DNA of 64,000 nucleotides from positions 3,038,001-3,102,000 of the forward strand of contig CAVZWW010000003.1 in the NCBI GenBank assembly GCA_963779225.1, given 5' to 3'. How positions within the stretch are numbered: the first letter of the stretch is position 1; each line of letters starts with the position of its first letter. This document shows, one piece after another, positions 1 to 9,423 of this stretch. This stretch comes from CAVPCZ01 sp963779225. Lineage in GTDB: Bacteria > Bacteroidota > Ignavibacteria > UBA10030 > UBA6906. The notes beneath the pieces were generated by a model, which worked only from the letters and a program-made list of their open reading frames with translations, did not search any database and was not told the DNA's origin. The position numbers and the translations under genes are program-made.

Positions 1-1
1 G

Positions 2-1402
2 CTGCTGCAGGCCCAGTATGCCGTGCGTGGGCCGATCGTGCAGAAGGCGCAGGAGATGGAGGCCGAGGGGAAGAAGATCATCTACTGCAATATCGGCAAC
101 CCGCAGGCGTTGAAACAGCGTCCCCTGACATTCCTCCGCCAGGCGCTGAGTCTCCTGGAAAATCCCGGGCTCCTGGAGTCTCCCCCGGTGCTGGAGCGCT
201 ATCCGCGGGATATCGTCGCACGCGTGCGCAAGGCTCTTGAACGGCACCCCCACGGAACGGGCGCGTACTCACAGAGTCCGGGCATCCCATTCATCCGGCA
301 GGCGGTGGCCGACTTCATCACCAGGCGTGACGGGATCCCCGCGGACAGGGATCACATCATACTCACCGACGGTGCCAGCAAGGGAGCCCAGGCGGTTCTC
401 ATGGCGCTCCTCCGCACTTCTCGCGACGGCGTCCTGATACCCATCCCGCAGTATCCCCTGTACAGTGCGACGCTTGCCCTGTACGGCGGCAGGCAAATCG
501 GCTATTATCTCGATGAAGAAAACGGCTGGCAGCTGGACAGACCGGTTCTCGCTGCAAGTGTGGAAAAGGCGGAACGTGCCGGCACGAAGCCGGTGGCGAT
601 AGTGGTCATCAATCCGGGCAATCCCACCGGTTCTGTGCTCTCGCGCGATAATATCGAAATGATTATCCGTTTTGCGCGGGAACACCGTCTGGCCATCGTT
701 GCGGATGAAGTGTACCAGGAGAATGTCTACGACCGCTCGGTCGCTTTCCATTCGTTTGCCCGGGTGATGGAAGAGATGGGGGAGCGGGACACGACGCTGT
801 TCAGCCTCCATTCGGTTTCCAAGGGATTCCTGGGCGAATGCGGGCACCGGGGCGGGTATCTGGAAATCCGGAATGTCCCGGAAGAAGTGAACGCACAGTT
901 CATCAAACTGCAGTCCATCAGCCTGTGTGCGAATGTCAGCGGACAGTTTGCGACCTACTTCATGGTCGCTCCTCCCGAACCCGGAGACGAGAGTTTTGCT
1001 GTCTACGCCCGCGAGCGGGAGGCCATCCTCGCGGCATTGAAACGGAAGGCGCAGATTCTGGGTGAAGGCGTGAACGGTATTCCGGGCATGTCCCTGGATG
1101 TGCCTCAGGGAGCCATGTACGCGTTTGTACGGTTCGAGCTTCCCCCGGACCAGGGCGTGGATGCTGCCACCCTCCCGCCGGAGGACCGGAAGGTGTATGA
1201 AGCCCGCCGGGATGAGGCGTATTGCATGGCGTTGCTCGAAAAGACGGGCATTTGCGTCGTCCCCGGCTCCGGATTCGGCCAGCGTGCGGGAACCCTGCAT
1301 TTCCGGACAACATTTCTTCCCCCGCAGGAAGAGATAGAGGATTTTGTGAAGAAACTGGCGGTGTTTCACGAACAGTACACTCGAACACTTCAAGAAGCGT
1401 GA
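2..1402 (+). CDS. Alanine-type aminotransferase (PLP fold type I), 5' end outside window
   Basis: PLP-dependent aminotransferase of the alanine transaminase group, cytosolic, moving an amino group between alanine/glutamate and the matching 2-oxo acids. The frame is already open at base 2 and reads LLQAQYAVRGPIV before the first possible start (GTG at 23). This matches the usual N-terminal YAVRGPI motif of the family, so the gene begins upstream of the window. Visible landmarks are NIGNPQA near the N-terminus, the NPGNPTG loop, ADEVYQ, and the Schiff-base lysine in SVSKGF followed by GECGHRGGY. The C-terminus is complete, and the stop lies one base before the start of nuoG, which suggests cotranscription. 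Substrate preference cannot be read from the sequence. Confidence 0.9.
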   Translation: MLQAQYAVRGPIVQKAQEMEAEGKKIIYCNIGNPQALKQRPLTFLRQALSLLENPGLLESPPVLERYPRDIVARVRKALERHPHGTGAYSQSPGIPFIRQAVADFITRRDGIPADRDHIILTDGASKGAQAVLMALLRTSRDGVLIPIPQYPLYSATLALYGGRQIGYYLDEENGWQLDRPVLAASVEKAERAGTKPVAIVVINPGNPTGSVLSRDNIEMIIRFAREHRLAIVADEVYQENVYDRSVAFHSFARVMEEMGERDTTLFSLHSVSKGFLGECGHRGGYLEIRNVPEEVNAQFIKLQSISLCANVSGQFATYFMVAPPEPGDESFAVYAREREAILAALKRKAQILGEGVNGIPGMSLDVPQGAMYAFVRFELPPDQGVDAATLPPEDRKVYEARRDEAYCMALLEKTGICVVPGSGFGQRAGTLHFRTTFLPPQEEIEDFVKKLAVFHEQYTRTLQEA

Positions 1403-1403
1403 C

Positions 1404-3083
1404 ATGGCCAAAATCACCATTGACGGACAGGCATTCGAGGTTGCGGATGGCCGCACGATCATCGAAGCGGCACGCGACAACGGGATTGAAATACCGCATT
1501 TCTGCTGGCACCCGAAACTGTCCGTCTCGGGAAACTGCCGCATGTGCCTTGTCGAGGTGGAGAAGATCCCCAAACTCGTGATAGCCTGTGCCACCAAGGT
1601 GATGGATGGCATGGTCGTGAGCACGAAAACGCCGCGGGTGTTGCATGCGCGTGAGGCGGTGATGGAGTTTCTCCTGATCAACCATCCGCTGGACTGCCCC
1701 ATATGCGATGAGGCCGGGGAATGCAAGCTGCAGGATTACGCATACGCGTACAGCACGGGACACAGCCGGTTTGACGAAGACAAGGTGCACAAACCGAAGC
1801 ACGTCCCCCTCGGCCCGAATGTCATGCTGGATGCCGAACGATGCATCATGTGTTCGCGCTGCGTCCGATTCTGCGACGAAGTGGCACATGCTCCCCAGCT
1901 CACATTCATCCAGCGCGGGGACCGGGTGGAATTGACGACATTCCCGGGCGAGCAGCTGGACAATCCCTACGCGATGAACACCATCGACATCTGCCCGGTC
2001 GGTGCGCTCACGAGCAGGGAGTTCCGGTTCAAAGCACGGGTGTGGGAGATGTCCGCCACGGAAACGGTCTGTCCGGGTTGCGCGCGCGGATGCAACATGT
2101 ACACATGGGTCCGGAACAACGAAATACTCAGGCAGACACCGCGTTTCAATCCTGACGTGAACGAGTACTGGATGTGTGACCGCGGCCGTCTGGAAACTTC
2201 CCGGTGTGTGAATGCGGAAACACGGATCAAGACCCCGTTGATGGTGAAGGACGGCGAGTCACTCGAAATCGGCTGGGATGAGGGTATCGCGCGGGCGGCA
2301 TCCGAGTTCCGCGTCTACAGAAAGGGGGAGGTGGCGATTCTGGGGTCGGCGTGCGCGACCAACGAAGACAACTATCTCCTGTTGAAATTTGCGCGCGACG
2401 TCCTGAATACCCGTCACCTCGCGGTGCGTCCGCATGCCGGAGACGGGGATCAGGACGACATTCTGTTGAGGGCCGACAGGACACCGAACAGCCGGGGCGT
2501 GATGGAAATGGCGTTTGGAGAGGGGAACGCACGCGAGGCCTTCGCGGGAATCATCCAGAAGATTCACGCCGGCGACATCAAAGCCCTTTTTGTGTTGCAC
2601 GACAACATCGCGGCGGACCCGGCGGTTGCGGCGACTCTCGGACGGCTGGATTTTCTGGCAGTTCTTGCGTCCAACGAAAACGAGACGACCCGCGCCGCAG
2701 ACCTCGTGCTGCCCTGGTCCACATATGCCGAACGGAACGGGACATTCACCAATTTCCAGGGCCGCGTGCAACGCATACGCCCGGCCGTCGCCACGCTGGA
2801 ACACGACCGTTCTCTTGACGGGTTTGCCATGAGCCGTCTCGACAAATTCGGGACATCATTCGACCGCTGGGGGCGGAGCGGAAAACGGGACGCACGGCCC
2901 GCATGGCGGGTGATCGCCGGCATTGCATCACTCATGGGGGCGAAATACAAATACAACACCGCCGAAGATGTCTTCAATGAGCTCGCGTCAACGGTAGAGG
3001 CCTACAGGGGCATGACCTACCGGAAAATCGGCTCGCGCGGATTGCCGGTCCGGGTCCCCCGGACGGCGGCGGCACGCACGTAA
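1404..3083 (+). CDS. nuoG: NADH-quinone oxidoreductase subunit G (NuoG), short form
   Basis: Iron-sulfur subunit of the peripheral arm of respiratory complex I; it carries electrons from the NADH side towards the quinone module. The N-terminal 2Fe-2S ferredoxin domain has HFCWHPK, then NCRMC and later ACAT cysteines. The His-Cys 4Fe-4S motif follows as HPLDCPICDEAGEC, then a further cluster at CIMCSRCVRFC, and the molybdopterin-oxidoreductase-like 4Fe-4S motif CPGCARGCNMYTW. A reduced MopB-like domain fills the rest. At 559 aa it is much shorter than the roughly 900-aa enterobacterial protein; short versions are known in related bacteria. ATG at 1404 sits one base after the aminotransferase stop, with nuoH 30 bp downstream. 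Confidence 0.95.
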   Translation: MAKITIDGQAFEVADGRTIIEAARDNGIEIPHFCWHPKLSVSGNCRMCLVEVEKIPKLVIACATKVMDGMVVSTKTPRVLHAREAVMEFLLINHPLDCPICDEAGECKLQDYAYAYSTGHSRFDEDKVHKPKHVPLGPNVMLDAERCIMCSRCVRFCDEVAHAPQLTFIQRGDRVELTTFPGEQLDNPYAMNTIDICPVGALTSREFRFKARVWEMSATETVCPGCARGCNMYTWVRNNEILRQTPRFNPDVNEYWMCDRGRLETSRCVNAETRIKTPLMVKDGESLEIGWDEGIARAASEFRVYRKGEVAILGSACATNEDNYLLLKFARDVLNTRHLAVRPHAGDGDQDDILLRADRTPNSRGVMEMAFGEGNAREAFAGIIQKIHAGDIKALFVLHDNIAADPAVAATLGRLDFLAVLASNENETTRAADLVLPWSTYAERNGTFTNFQGRVQRIRPAVATLEHDRSLDGFAMSRLDKFGTSFDRWGRSGKRDARPAWRVIAGIASLMGAKYKYNTAEDVFNELASTVEAYRGMTYRKIGSRGLPVRVPRTAAART

Positions 3084-3113
3084 TCTCCACCCGATCCCCA
3101 AGGAAGAGCGGCA

Positions 3114-4136
3114 ATGGAATTCCTCCTCATCGCGCTGATCAAGATTATCCTGGTCCTGCTCATCATCTTCACCACGGTGGCGAACCTGGTCTATGCAGAG
3201 CGGAAAATCAGCGCGGCAATTCAAAACCGCATCGGGCCGAACCGCGTCGGACCCTGGGGCCTCCTGCAGGCCCCGGCTGACGTGCTGAAACTGTTCATCA
3301 AAGAAGATATCGTCCCCGCCCGGGCAAATCCGTTCCTGCATTCCCTTGCGCCGATCATCTCCATCATGGTCGCGCTGAGCACGTTCGCCGTCGTCCCTTT
3401 CGGTGATACCATCACGATTTTCGGGCGGGAAATCAAGCTCATGATTGCGGATGTCAACATCGGCGTGCTCTATATTCTGGCGATGACCTCTCTCGGTGTC
3501 TATGGCATCACGCTGAGCGGGTGGGCATCGAACAACAAGTATTCGCTGCTCGGCGGCCTCCGCTCCTCGGCGCAGATGATCAGCTACGAACTGTCCATGG
3601 GGCTGTCGGTGGTCGGCGTGATAATGATCGCCGGCACCGTGGAACTGGATGCCATCGTGAAACAGCAATCGGGATGGCACTGGAACATGCTCCTGACACC
3701 GATCGGTTTTATCACGTTCCTTGTGGCATCCTTTGCGGAAACCAACCGGCTGCCATTCGATCTCCCGGAAGCGGAACCGGAACTTGTGGGAGGGTATCAT
3801 ACCGAATACAGCGGTATGAAGTTCGGCACGTTCTTCCTCGCGGAGTACGCGAACATGATCACTTCGGCTGCAATCGTTGTGACCCTGTTCCTCGGCGGGT
3901 GGCAGTTTCCCTATCTGGAGACCTTCGGCCTGCCGGCCCTCTGGGTGAGCCTTCTTCAGATGCTGACTTTCGTGGTGAAAGTGGCGGCGGTCCTGTTTTT
4001 CTACATGTGGATCCGCTGGACCATTCCGCGCTTCCGCTATGATCAACTGATGAATCTCGGATGGAAAGTCATGCTCCCGCTGGCCCTGGTGAACGTGGTG
4101 GTCACCGGCGCAGGCATCTGGTTGTTCGGGAAGTAG
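3114..4136 (+). CDS. nuoH: NADH-quinone oxidoreductase subunit H (NuoH)
   Basis: Membrane subunit of complex I that forms part of the quinone-binding chamber and joins the peripheral arm to the proton-pumping arm. At 340 aa with about eight hydrophobic segments it has normal family length. Conserved stretches include the first helix ending in VYAERKISAAIQNRIGPNRV, then GPWGLLQAPADVLKLFIKED, and the acidic loop ETNRLPFDLPEAEPELVGGY, which carries residues implicated in quinone chemistry. The start is preceded by AAGAGCGG at a suitable distance. Flanked by nuoG and nuoI in the standard order. Confidence 0.96.
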   Translation: MEFLLIALIKIILVLLIIFTTVANLVYAERKISAAIQNRIGPNRVGPWGLLQAPADVLKLFIKEDIVPARANPFLHSLAPIISIMVALSTFAVVPFGDTITIFGREIKLMIADVNIGVLYILAMTSLGVYGITLSGWASNNKYSLLGGLRSSAQMISYELSMGLSVVGVIMIAGTVELDAIVKQQSGWHWNMLLTPIGFITFLVASFAETNRLPFDLPEAEPELVGGYHTEYSGMKFGTFFLAEYANMITSAAIVVTLFLGGWQFPYLETFGLPALWVSLLQMLTFVVKVAAVLFFYMWIRWTIPRFRYDQLMNLGWKVMLPLALVNVVVTGAGIWLFGK

Positions 4137-4179
4137 GCACGGAGCGGCGCTCCCGGACGTCAACGGAGAGAAATAACGC

Positions 4180-4692
4180 ATGTCAAAGACCAACGGACAT
4201 ATCACCCGGCAAATCCGGAGCAAGGACCTGACACTGCTCCAGCGAACGTACATTCCCGAAATTGTCAAAGGACTGGCGTTGACGCTGAAGCAGATGTTCC
4301 GGCCCAAGTTCACGCGGCAGTATCCCGAAGAGCGCTGGAACCCGCCCGCATCTTTCCGCGGACGTCCCGTGCTGGTGGAGGAGGAGGGTGTGGAACGGTG
4401 CGTGGCGTGCGGATTGTGCGCGCGCGTCTGTCCGGCCCTGGCAATCGAAGTCCAGGCGGCCGAGACGGATCTTCCCAAGGAACGGTACCCGGTAAAATTC
4501 GAAATCAATATGCTTCGCTGCATCTTCTGTGGATTTTGCGAAGAGGCCTGCCCTGAAGAGGCGATCATCATGAGCGACGAATATGAGCTGGCCTTTCTGA
4601 AAACCGAAGACGCGATCTTCGGCAAAGACCGGTTGCTCATGTCCACCGAGCGCCTGCAGACCCGGCTCGAGTTTCTTCGGAGGACGCGGTAG
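4180..4692 (+). CDS. nuoI: NADH-quinone oxidoreductase subunit I (NuoI)
   Basis: Ferredoxin-like subunit of complex I with two 4Fe-4S clusters, the last carriers before the one that reduces quinone. The two cluster motifs are plain: CVACGLCARVCP near residue 72 and CIFCGFCEEACP near residue 112. The first 60 residues include a short amphipathic stretch (IVKGLALTLKQMF) typical of the membrane-contacting N-terminus. Length (170 aa) is normal. Preceded by GGAGAG about 10 bp before ATG. The next gene is unrelated, so nuoJKLMN are not contiguous here and must lie elsewhere. Confidence 0.95.
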   Translation: MSKTNGHITRQIRSKDLTLLQRTYIPEIVKGLALTLKQMFRPKFTRQYPEERWNPPASFRGRPVLVEEEGVERCVACGLCARVCPALAIEVQAAETDLPKERYPVKFEINMLRCIFCGFCEEACPEEAIIMSDEYELAFLKTEDAIFGKDRLLMSTERLQTRLEFLRRTR

Positions 4693-4730
4693 GCACGCCT
4701 CCCGGCGCTGCTCACCCCATCACCACCGCT

Positions 4731-6035
4731 ATGGAAACGTTCTGGCTCGAGGTATTCGGTGTGCTCTGTCTGATACTGCTCGTGGGCTATTTCTCGGCCG
4801 CCGAGGTGGCCGTGCTATCCACGCGCAAGAGCCGGATGGAGGCCCTGGCGGACGAAGGGGACCGCAGGGCGGCGATCGTTCTGGCGTTCCAGAACAACCC
4901 CGAGCATTTTCTCGCCACCGTTCACGTCGGCATCATCTTCTCGCTCATCCTCGCGGCGGGACTGGGAGGCATCATCGGCCTCCAGCTCCTTTCCCCCGCC
5001 CTGGCATCCAGCAGCACACCCTGGATCAGCGAAGCGAGCCCCTGGATTTCCCTGGCCATCATCGTGCTGGCCATCGGGTCGATCGTGGTGGTGTTCGGCG
5101 AGCTGGTCCCGAAATCCCTCGCGCTGCGCTCCGCGGAAACCGTCGCCATGAGTATCGCTGGATCGATGCGCTTCTTTGCCACCATCTTCTACGTCCCCGC
5201 CCAGCTCCTGGGCTTCGCCAGCAACCTCGTACTCAAACCCTTCAAGGATAGTACCACCTTTGCGGAGTCGCGTATCTCCGAAGAGGAATTCAAACTCATG
5301 CTCGAAGAAGGAACCAGGTCGGGAGTCTTTGACAAAACCGAACACCGGCTGCTCAAGAGCATCTTTGAATTCACCGACACGACAGCGAAGGAAATCATGG
5401 TTCCGCGTCCCGATATTGTGGCACTCAATATGGATATGCCGCGGGAAACCATCGTGAAAGTCGTGCTTGAAGAGGGATACTCCCGGATGCCGGTGTACCG
5501 GGACACGATCGATCATATCGTCGGCATCGTCTATACGAAAGACCTTCTCGGCCTCCTCCAGTATCAGAATGTCATCATCCTGCAGGATGTCCTGCGGACT
5601 CCGTATTTCATCCCGGAAACGGTCAAGATCAGCCAGCTCCTTCAGGAGCTCCAGCGGCGTCAGATCCACATGGCGGTGGTGATCGACGAATTCGGAGGGG
5701 TGGAAGGGCTGGTCACCATGGAAGATATCCTCGAAGAAATCGTCGGAGAGATCCATGACGAATACGACGAAGAACTGAAAGACATCGAACAGTCCGCCGA
5801 CGGCAGTTACCTGGTAAACGCACGGCTTTCTGTGAACGATTTCAATGAGCGGTTCGGCTGCAATATTGACGGCAGCCAGGGTTTCGACACGCTCGGCGGC
5901 TTCCTGCAGAAGGTGACGGGCCGCATTCCGGAGCTCAACGAGGAGATTCCCTACAGGCATCTGACCCTCACTATTGTCCGGAAGAGTCAGCGTCGCATAC
6001 GTATGGTGCGGATCAAGCAGCGCCCGCGCCCATGA
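4731..6035 (+). CDS. CNNM/CorC-type membrane protein with CBS pair (hemolysin C family)
   Basis: Membrane protein of the HlyC/CorC/CNNM family, thought to take part in divalent cation (Mg or Co) efflux or its regulation. Domain order: DUF21/CNNM transmembrane domain in about residues 1-190 (opening helix FGVLCLILLVGYFSAAEVAVLS, then VVVFGELVPKSLALRSAE), two CBS domains in about 205-325 (KEIMVPRPDIVALN, SRMPVYRDTIDHIVGIVYTKDLL, VDEFGGVEGLVTMEDILEEIVG-like region), and a C-terminal CorC_HlyC domain (INARLSVNDFNERFGCN-like segment). Its length is typical. The stop overlaps the start of the first glycosyltransferase by 4 bp, so it may be read with that operon. Confidence 0.92.
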   Translation: METFWLEVFGVLCLILLVGYFSAAEVAVLSTRKSRMEALADEGDRRAAIVLAFQNNPEHFLATVHVGIIFSLILAAGLGGIIGLQLLSPALASSSTPWISEASPWISLAIIVLAIGSIVVVFGELVPKSLALRSAETVAMSIAGSMRFFATIFYVPAQLLGFASNLVLKPFKDSTTFAESRISEEEFKLMLEEGTRSGVFDKTEHRLLKSIFEFTDTTAKEIMVPRPDIVALNMDMPRETIVKVVLEEGYSRMPVYRDTIDHIVGIVYTKDLLGLLQYQNVIILQDVLRTPYFIPETVKISQLLQELQRRQIHMAVVIDEFGGVEGLVTMEDILEEIVGEIHDEYDEELKDIEQSADGSYLVNARLSVNDFNERFGCNIDGSQGFDTLGGFLQKVTGRIPELNEEIPYRHLTLTIVRKSQRRIRMVRIKQRPRP

Positions 6036-6913
6036 CCCCGCCGCACACCCCCCCCCGCGTCTCGATCATCATCACCAGCTGGAATACGAGGACCTATCTC
6101 CGGCAGGCGCTGGCCTCTATCCGGTCGTCTGTGTCTCCGGGCCTTGCAGAGGTCATTGTCGTGGACAATGCTTCGGCGGACGGCAGTGCGGAAATGGTGG
6201 CATCGGATTTTCCCGCGGTGCGGCTGCTGCGCAACGCCCACAACGAAGGGTTTGCCCGGGCCAACAACCAGGGATACGGGATTTCCGGAGGGACGTTTAT
6301 CCTCCTCCTGGGAAGCGATACGCTCGTGCGTGAGGGGGCCCTGGAAACGATGGCGGACTATCTCGAAGCACATCCCTCCGCCGGCGCGGTGAGCTGCCGC
6401 CTCCTGAATCCCGATGGAACTCCGCAGTTGTCCTGCCGCCGCTTTCCCCGTCTGCGCGACGCGGTCGTCACATATCTCTCCCTTCATCGCCTGGCACGGG
6501 ATTATACCTACCGGGACTTCGATTTTGCCCTGACACAGGAGGTCGAGCAGCCCGCGGCCACGTGTCTGATGATCCGGCGAAGCGCGATTGACACCACCGG
6601 GCTGTTTGATGAACGCTACTCCATCCTGTACAACGACGTCGATCTCTGCAGGCGGATCCGCGCGGCCGGATGGTCCATCTGGTATCTCGGCAATGCGGAA
6701 ATCGTGCACCACGGGTGTGCAAGCACCAACCAGGCGACACCCGCCATCAGACTGGAAATGTACAGAAACATCCTTCGCTATTTCGAGGCGGATCATGGAT
6801 GGGCGGCCAGGGCGCTCCTGACGCCGATCCTGTTCGTCCGGCTTCTCGCCATAACCCGCTCGCGCATGTCCTTCTCTCTTCTCTCCGCGAACGGGGGAGG
6901 GCTCAACCCGTGA
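6032..6913 (+). CDS. GT2-family glycosyltransferase
   Basis: Inverting GT-A glycosyltransferase (GT2, rhamnosyltransferase/WbbL-like), cytosolic or membrane-associated, adding one sugar to a lipid-linked surface glycan. It opens with RVSIIITSWN, followed by the nucleotide-binding VIVVDNASADGS and the loop NEGFARANNQGY. LGSDT acts as the first acidic motif and YNDVDLCRRIRAAGW is the C-terminal metal/acceptor motif. 293 aa is normal. First gene of a run of overlapping polysaccharide genes; ATG overlaps the stop of the CNNM-type gene. The donor sugar cannot be assigned. Confidence 0.9.
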   Translation: MTPPHTPPRVSIIITSWNTRTYLRQALASIRSSVSPGLAEVIVVDNASADGSAEMVASDFPAVRLLRNAHNEGFARANNQGYGISGGTFILLLGSDTLVREGALETMADYLEAHPSAGAVSCRLLNPDGTPQLSCRRFPRLRDAVVTYLSLHRLARDYTYRDFDFALTQEVEQPAATCLMIRRSAIDTTGLFDERYSILYNDVDLCRRIRAAGWSIWYLGNAEIVHHGCASTNQATPAIRLEMYRNILRYFEADHGWAARALLTPILFVRLLAITRSRMSFSLLSANGGGLNP

Positions 6914-6996
6914 TCGGTACGGAAATCCGCGAACGGGTGTTCCGGGACACACGCCGGCTCTATTTCCGTCTGTATGCCGTGGCGGAGGTCCGGTGA
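6910..6996 (+). CDS. Possible 28-aa coupled small ORF
   Basis: A GTG at 6910 overlaps the stop of the upstream glycosyltransferase in a GTGA junction. The frame runs 28 codons (VIGTEIRERVFRDTRRLYFR...) and stops inside another GTGA that starts the flippase. Both junctions have the 4-bp overlap used throughout this operon, so translation could be passed along through it. The product is basic with no recognisable domain. It may equally be a spacer that happens to stay open; conservation in relatives would decide. Confidence 0.3.
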   Translation: MIGTEIRERVFRDTRRLYFRLYAVAEVR

Positions 6997-8576
6997 CGAC
7001 GACACACGACCATCTCTCTTCTTCCAGGGCCGTTGTCAGGAGCGGTGTATTTAACCTCGCAGGGTTTGTCGTGTCCGCCGCATATATGTTCCTGCTCGTG
7101 CCGGTTGCCGTTCACTACCTGGGGATGGAACAGTACGGGCTCTGGACCATTGTCATGGCCATCACGGGCTATATCGGCCTCGCCGATCTGGGCCTGAGCA
7201 CCTCCTTTGTCACATATATCGCGCGCTTTGTTGCCGTCCGCTCGTACGACGATGCCGTCCGTGTGGTGTATCTCGGCGTCATCTTTTACATCGGGGTCAC
7301 GCTGCTGATGCTCGGCGTCAGTCTGACCGCTTCGTCCTGGCTCTTCGATTTTCTTCGCCTGCCACCGGCGCAGGCGTCCGCCGCCCGCACCGCGCTCCTG
7401 CTCGCAGTTGCGTTGTTCGGGGTCACCAGCGTCTCAGGAGTCTTCGGGAACACCCTTGCCGCCATCCAGCGTATGGATGTGGTAAACGGCATCATCATCC
7501 TCAGCCTGGCCGTGAAGCTTGTCATCATCGTCCTTGTGCTCATGAACGGCGGGGGAGTGGCGGGACTTCTGATTGCCGACGTCGCTGTCACCGCGGCGGG
7601 GATGCCGGTGTTTCTCCTCTTCACACGCCGCTTGCTGCCCGATGTCCACTTTGGCTGGAAAGGCTACGATCATCGACTGATGATGACGCTGGTCCGTTTC
7701 GGGGTGCAATTGCAGGTGAGCCGGCTGTCCGATCTCGTCCAGCTTCAATTCGACAAGATTTTGCTGACCCGATATGTCGGACTGCAGTCGGCGGCAATGT
7801 ACGATTTCGGCTCTCGGCCGGCCGGGCGGGCGAAACAGCTTCCTGTCACCGCAATAGCTTCGCTCGTATCGGCGGTGTCCGCGCTTGACGCCCGGGAGGA
7901 CAACGCGCGGATCCATGCCGCGCTTGTGCGTGCCACACGCTATCTGGCTGTCCTGGCCGCTCCCCTCTTCGGGTTCATTGTGGCTCTCGCTGTCCCGGTT
8001 ATGCAGGCCTGGCTGGGGCCGGGGCATGAACAGGCGGCCCTGACTCTCCAGCTCCTCAGCACCGGCTTTTTCGTCAATGTCGTCGTCGGCGCGCTGGCTC
8101 TGATCGCCCAGGGACGTGGTGAACCACAGTTCCAGATGCGCGCAATGCTTCTTCAAACAATCCTGAATATCGCTCTTTCGCTGACGCTGGTGCTGACCTT
8201 TGGCTACTTTGGCGCTGTTGTAGGTACGGCGGTATCTGCGATCATCGGCGGGCTCTTCTTCTTCTGGCTGTACGGGCGGCGCATGATGCCGCATCCCCTC
8301 CGCTTTCTCGTCTCCGTCATCTGGAAACCCGTAATCGGAGCCGCTCTGACCTCGGCGGTCGGAGCCATGACATTCGGATGGGTGTCCATTGCGATTCCTG
8401 ATCCAGGGCGGGCAATGCTGGCCGCCCTCGTAATCCTCTGGGGGATCTTGATGGCTGCGGCCTATGCTCTGATGATACGCTGGCTGAGGGTTTTCGACGA
8501 GGGCGACTGGGGATTCTTCCGCGGGGTACTCCCGGCGCGCCTCCGGTTCATCCTGAGAGGAGACGGTGACACATGA
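6993..8576 (+). CDS. Wzx-like polysaccharide flippase (MATE/PST family)
   Basis: Integral membrane protein of the polysaccharide-transport/flippase group, which moves undecaprenyl-linked oligosaccharide units to the outer face of the inner membrane. 527 aa with about 12-14 hydrophobic segments; the first reads SGVFNLAGFVVSAAYMFLLVPVAVHYLG, followed by the family-typical GMEQYGLWTIVMAITGY and a second-half block with LLTRYVGLQSAAMYDFGSR. GTG start in a GTGA overlap with the preceding reading frame, and the stop overlaps the upstream-most start of the next gene. Position amid glycosyltransferases supports export of the glycan they build. Confidence 0.88.
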   Translation: MTTTHDHLSSSRAVVRSGVFNLAGFVVSAAYMFLLVPVAVHYLGMEQYGLWTIVMAITGYIGLADLGLSTSFVTYIARFVAVRSYDDAVRVVYLGVIFYIGVTLLMLGVSLTASSWLFDFLRLPPAQASAARTALLLAVALFGVTSVSGVFGNTLAAIQRMDVVNGIIILSLAVKLVIIVLVLMNGGGVAGLLIADVAVTAAGMPVFLLFTRRLLPDVHFGWKGYDHRLMMTLVRFGVQLQVSRLSDLVQLQFDKILLTRYVGLQSAAMYDFGSRPAGRAKQLPVTAIASLVSAVSALDAREDNARIHAALVRATRYLAVLAAPLFGFIVALAVPVMQAWLGPGHEQAALTLQLLSTGFFVNVVVGALALIAQGRGEPQFQMRAMLLQTILNIALSLTLVLTFGYFGAVVGTAVSAIIGGLFFFWLYGRRMMPHPLRFLVSVIWKPVIGAALTSAVGAMTFGWVSIAIPDPGRAMLAALVILWGILMAAAYALMIRWLRVFDEGDWGFFRGVLPARLRFILRGDGDT

Positions 8577-8614
8577 TCACCGGCGACCCCGGCCTGTCCA
8601 GAGCAGGAGAACAC

Positions 8615-9421
8615 ATGCACACATTTGAAGAGCTGATCGCGGCGCGAAGCCTGGATCTGTTCCGTGCGATTCCGACACAGATGACTGATTCGGACAAGCG
8701 GTCCCTCCTGGCCGTCCAGAAAGCCGTACGCCGTGCCGTGCCGGAATACCATTACCTTGAAATCGGATCCCACCATGGCGGCAGCATCCAGCCGCATCTG
8801 CTGGACCCCCGTTGCATGTCTATCGTTTCCATCGATCCCCGCCCGGATGCGGTGAAGGATGACCGCGGATACGACATCCTGTACGAGGATAACTCGACTG
8901 CACGCATGATCGAACTGCTCAGGGCTGTTTCAGCCGGTGGAGTTGAGCGCATCCGCACGTTTGACCTGGACGCCTCGGCCGTTTCCGCGGACGCCATCCA
9001 GCCGCGGCCGAACCTCTGCTTCATAGACGGTGAACACAGTGAAAAGGCCGTGATCTCGGACTTCGCTTTCTGCCGCTCCGTTCTCGCGCCGGACGGCGTG
9101 ATTGCCTTTCATGATGCAAACCATGTGTTTACCGGACTGGAGCAGATCATCACGACGTTGCGCGAAGCCTCGATTCCGTTTCATGCGTACGTGCTCCCGA
9201 GCGCGGTTTTCGTGATGGAATTCGGAACCTCGAAGATCTGCGAGGATGACGACATAGGTCTTCTCCTGCGGGACAACGCAGAGGCCTATCTCTTCGGGTT
9301 GAAGACCATGCTGCATTACCGCGAAGTGCTGAACCGCCCCGCCCTCCGGGCGATGCGGACCGTGTGGCAGGGATATCTCCGTGTGGAGCACTTGTTCGGA
9401 AAGACCAGATCGAACCCCTGA
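8615..9421 (+). CDS. Class I SAM-dependent methyltransferase (Methyltransf_24-like)
   Basis: Probable SAM-dependent methyltransferase, perhaps acting on a sugar of the surface glycan. The Rossmann core shows YHYLEIGSHHGGSIQPHL (motif I), then SIVSIDPRPDAV and later NLCFIDGEHSEKAVISDFAFC, with IAFHDANHVF near the C-terminal part; this order fits Methyltransf_24/cephalosporin hydroxylase-like proteins. Two starts are possible: ATG 8573, overlapping the flippase stop, or ATG 8615 with AGGAG five bases upstream. The second is preferred because the extra 14 residues look non-conserved. It sits between the flippase and a glycosyltransferase. Confidence 0.75.
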   Translation: MHTFEELIAARSLDLFRAIPTQMTDSDKRSLLAVQKAVRRAVPEYHYLEIGSHHGGSIQPHLLDPRCMSIVSIDPRPDAVKDDRGYDILYEDNSTARMIELLRAVSAGGVERIRTFDLDASAVSADAIQPRPNLCFIDGEHSEKAVISDFAFCRSVLAPDGVIAFHDANHVFTGLEQIITTLREASIPFHAYVLPSAVFVMEFGTSKICEDDDIGLLLRDNAEAYLFGLKTMLHYREVLNRPALRAMRTVWQGYLRVEHLFGKTRSNP

Positions 9422-9423
9422 GC

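Noticed and set aside
269..1726. Long minus-strand frames opposite the aminotransferase, nuoG and nuoH
   Set aside because: They lie fully opposite clear conserved genes, carry no recognisable motifs and have the composition expected of shadows in GC-rich sequence.
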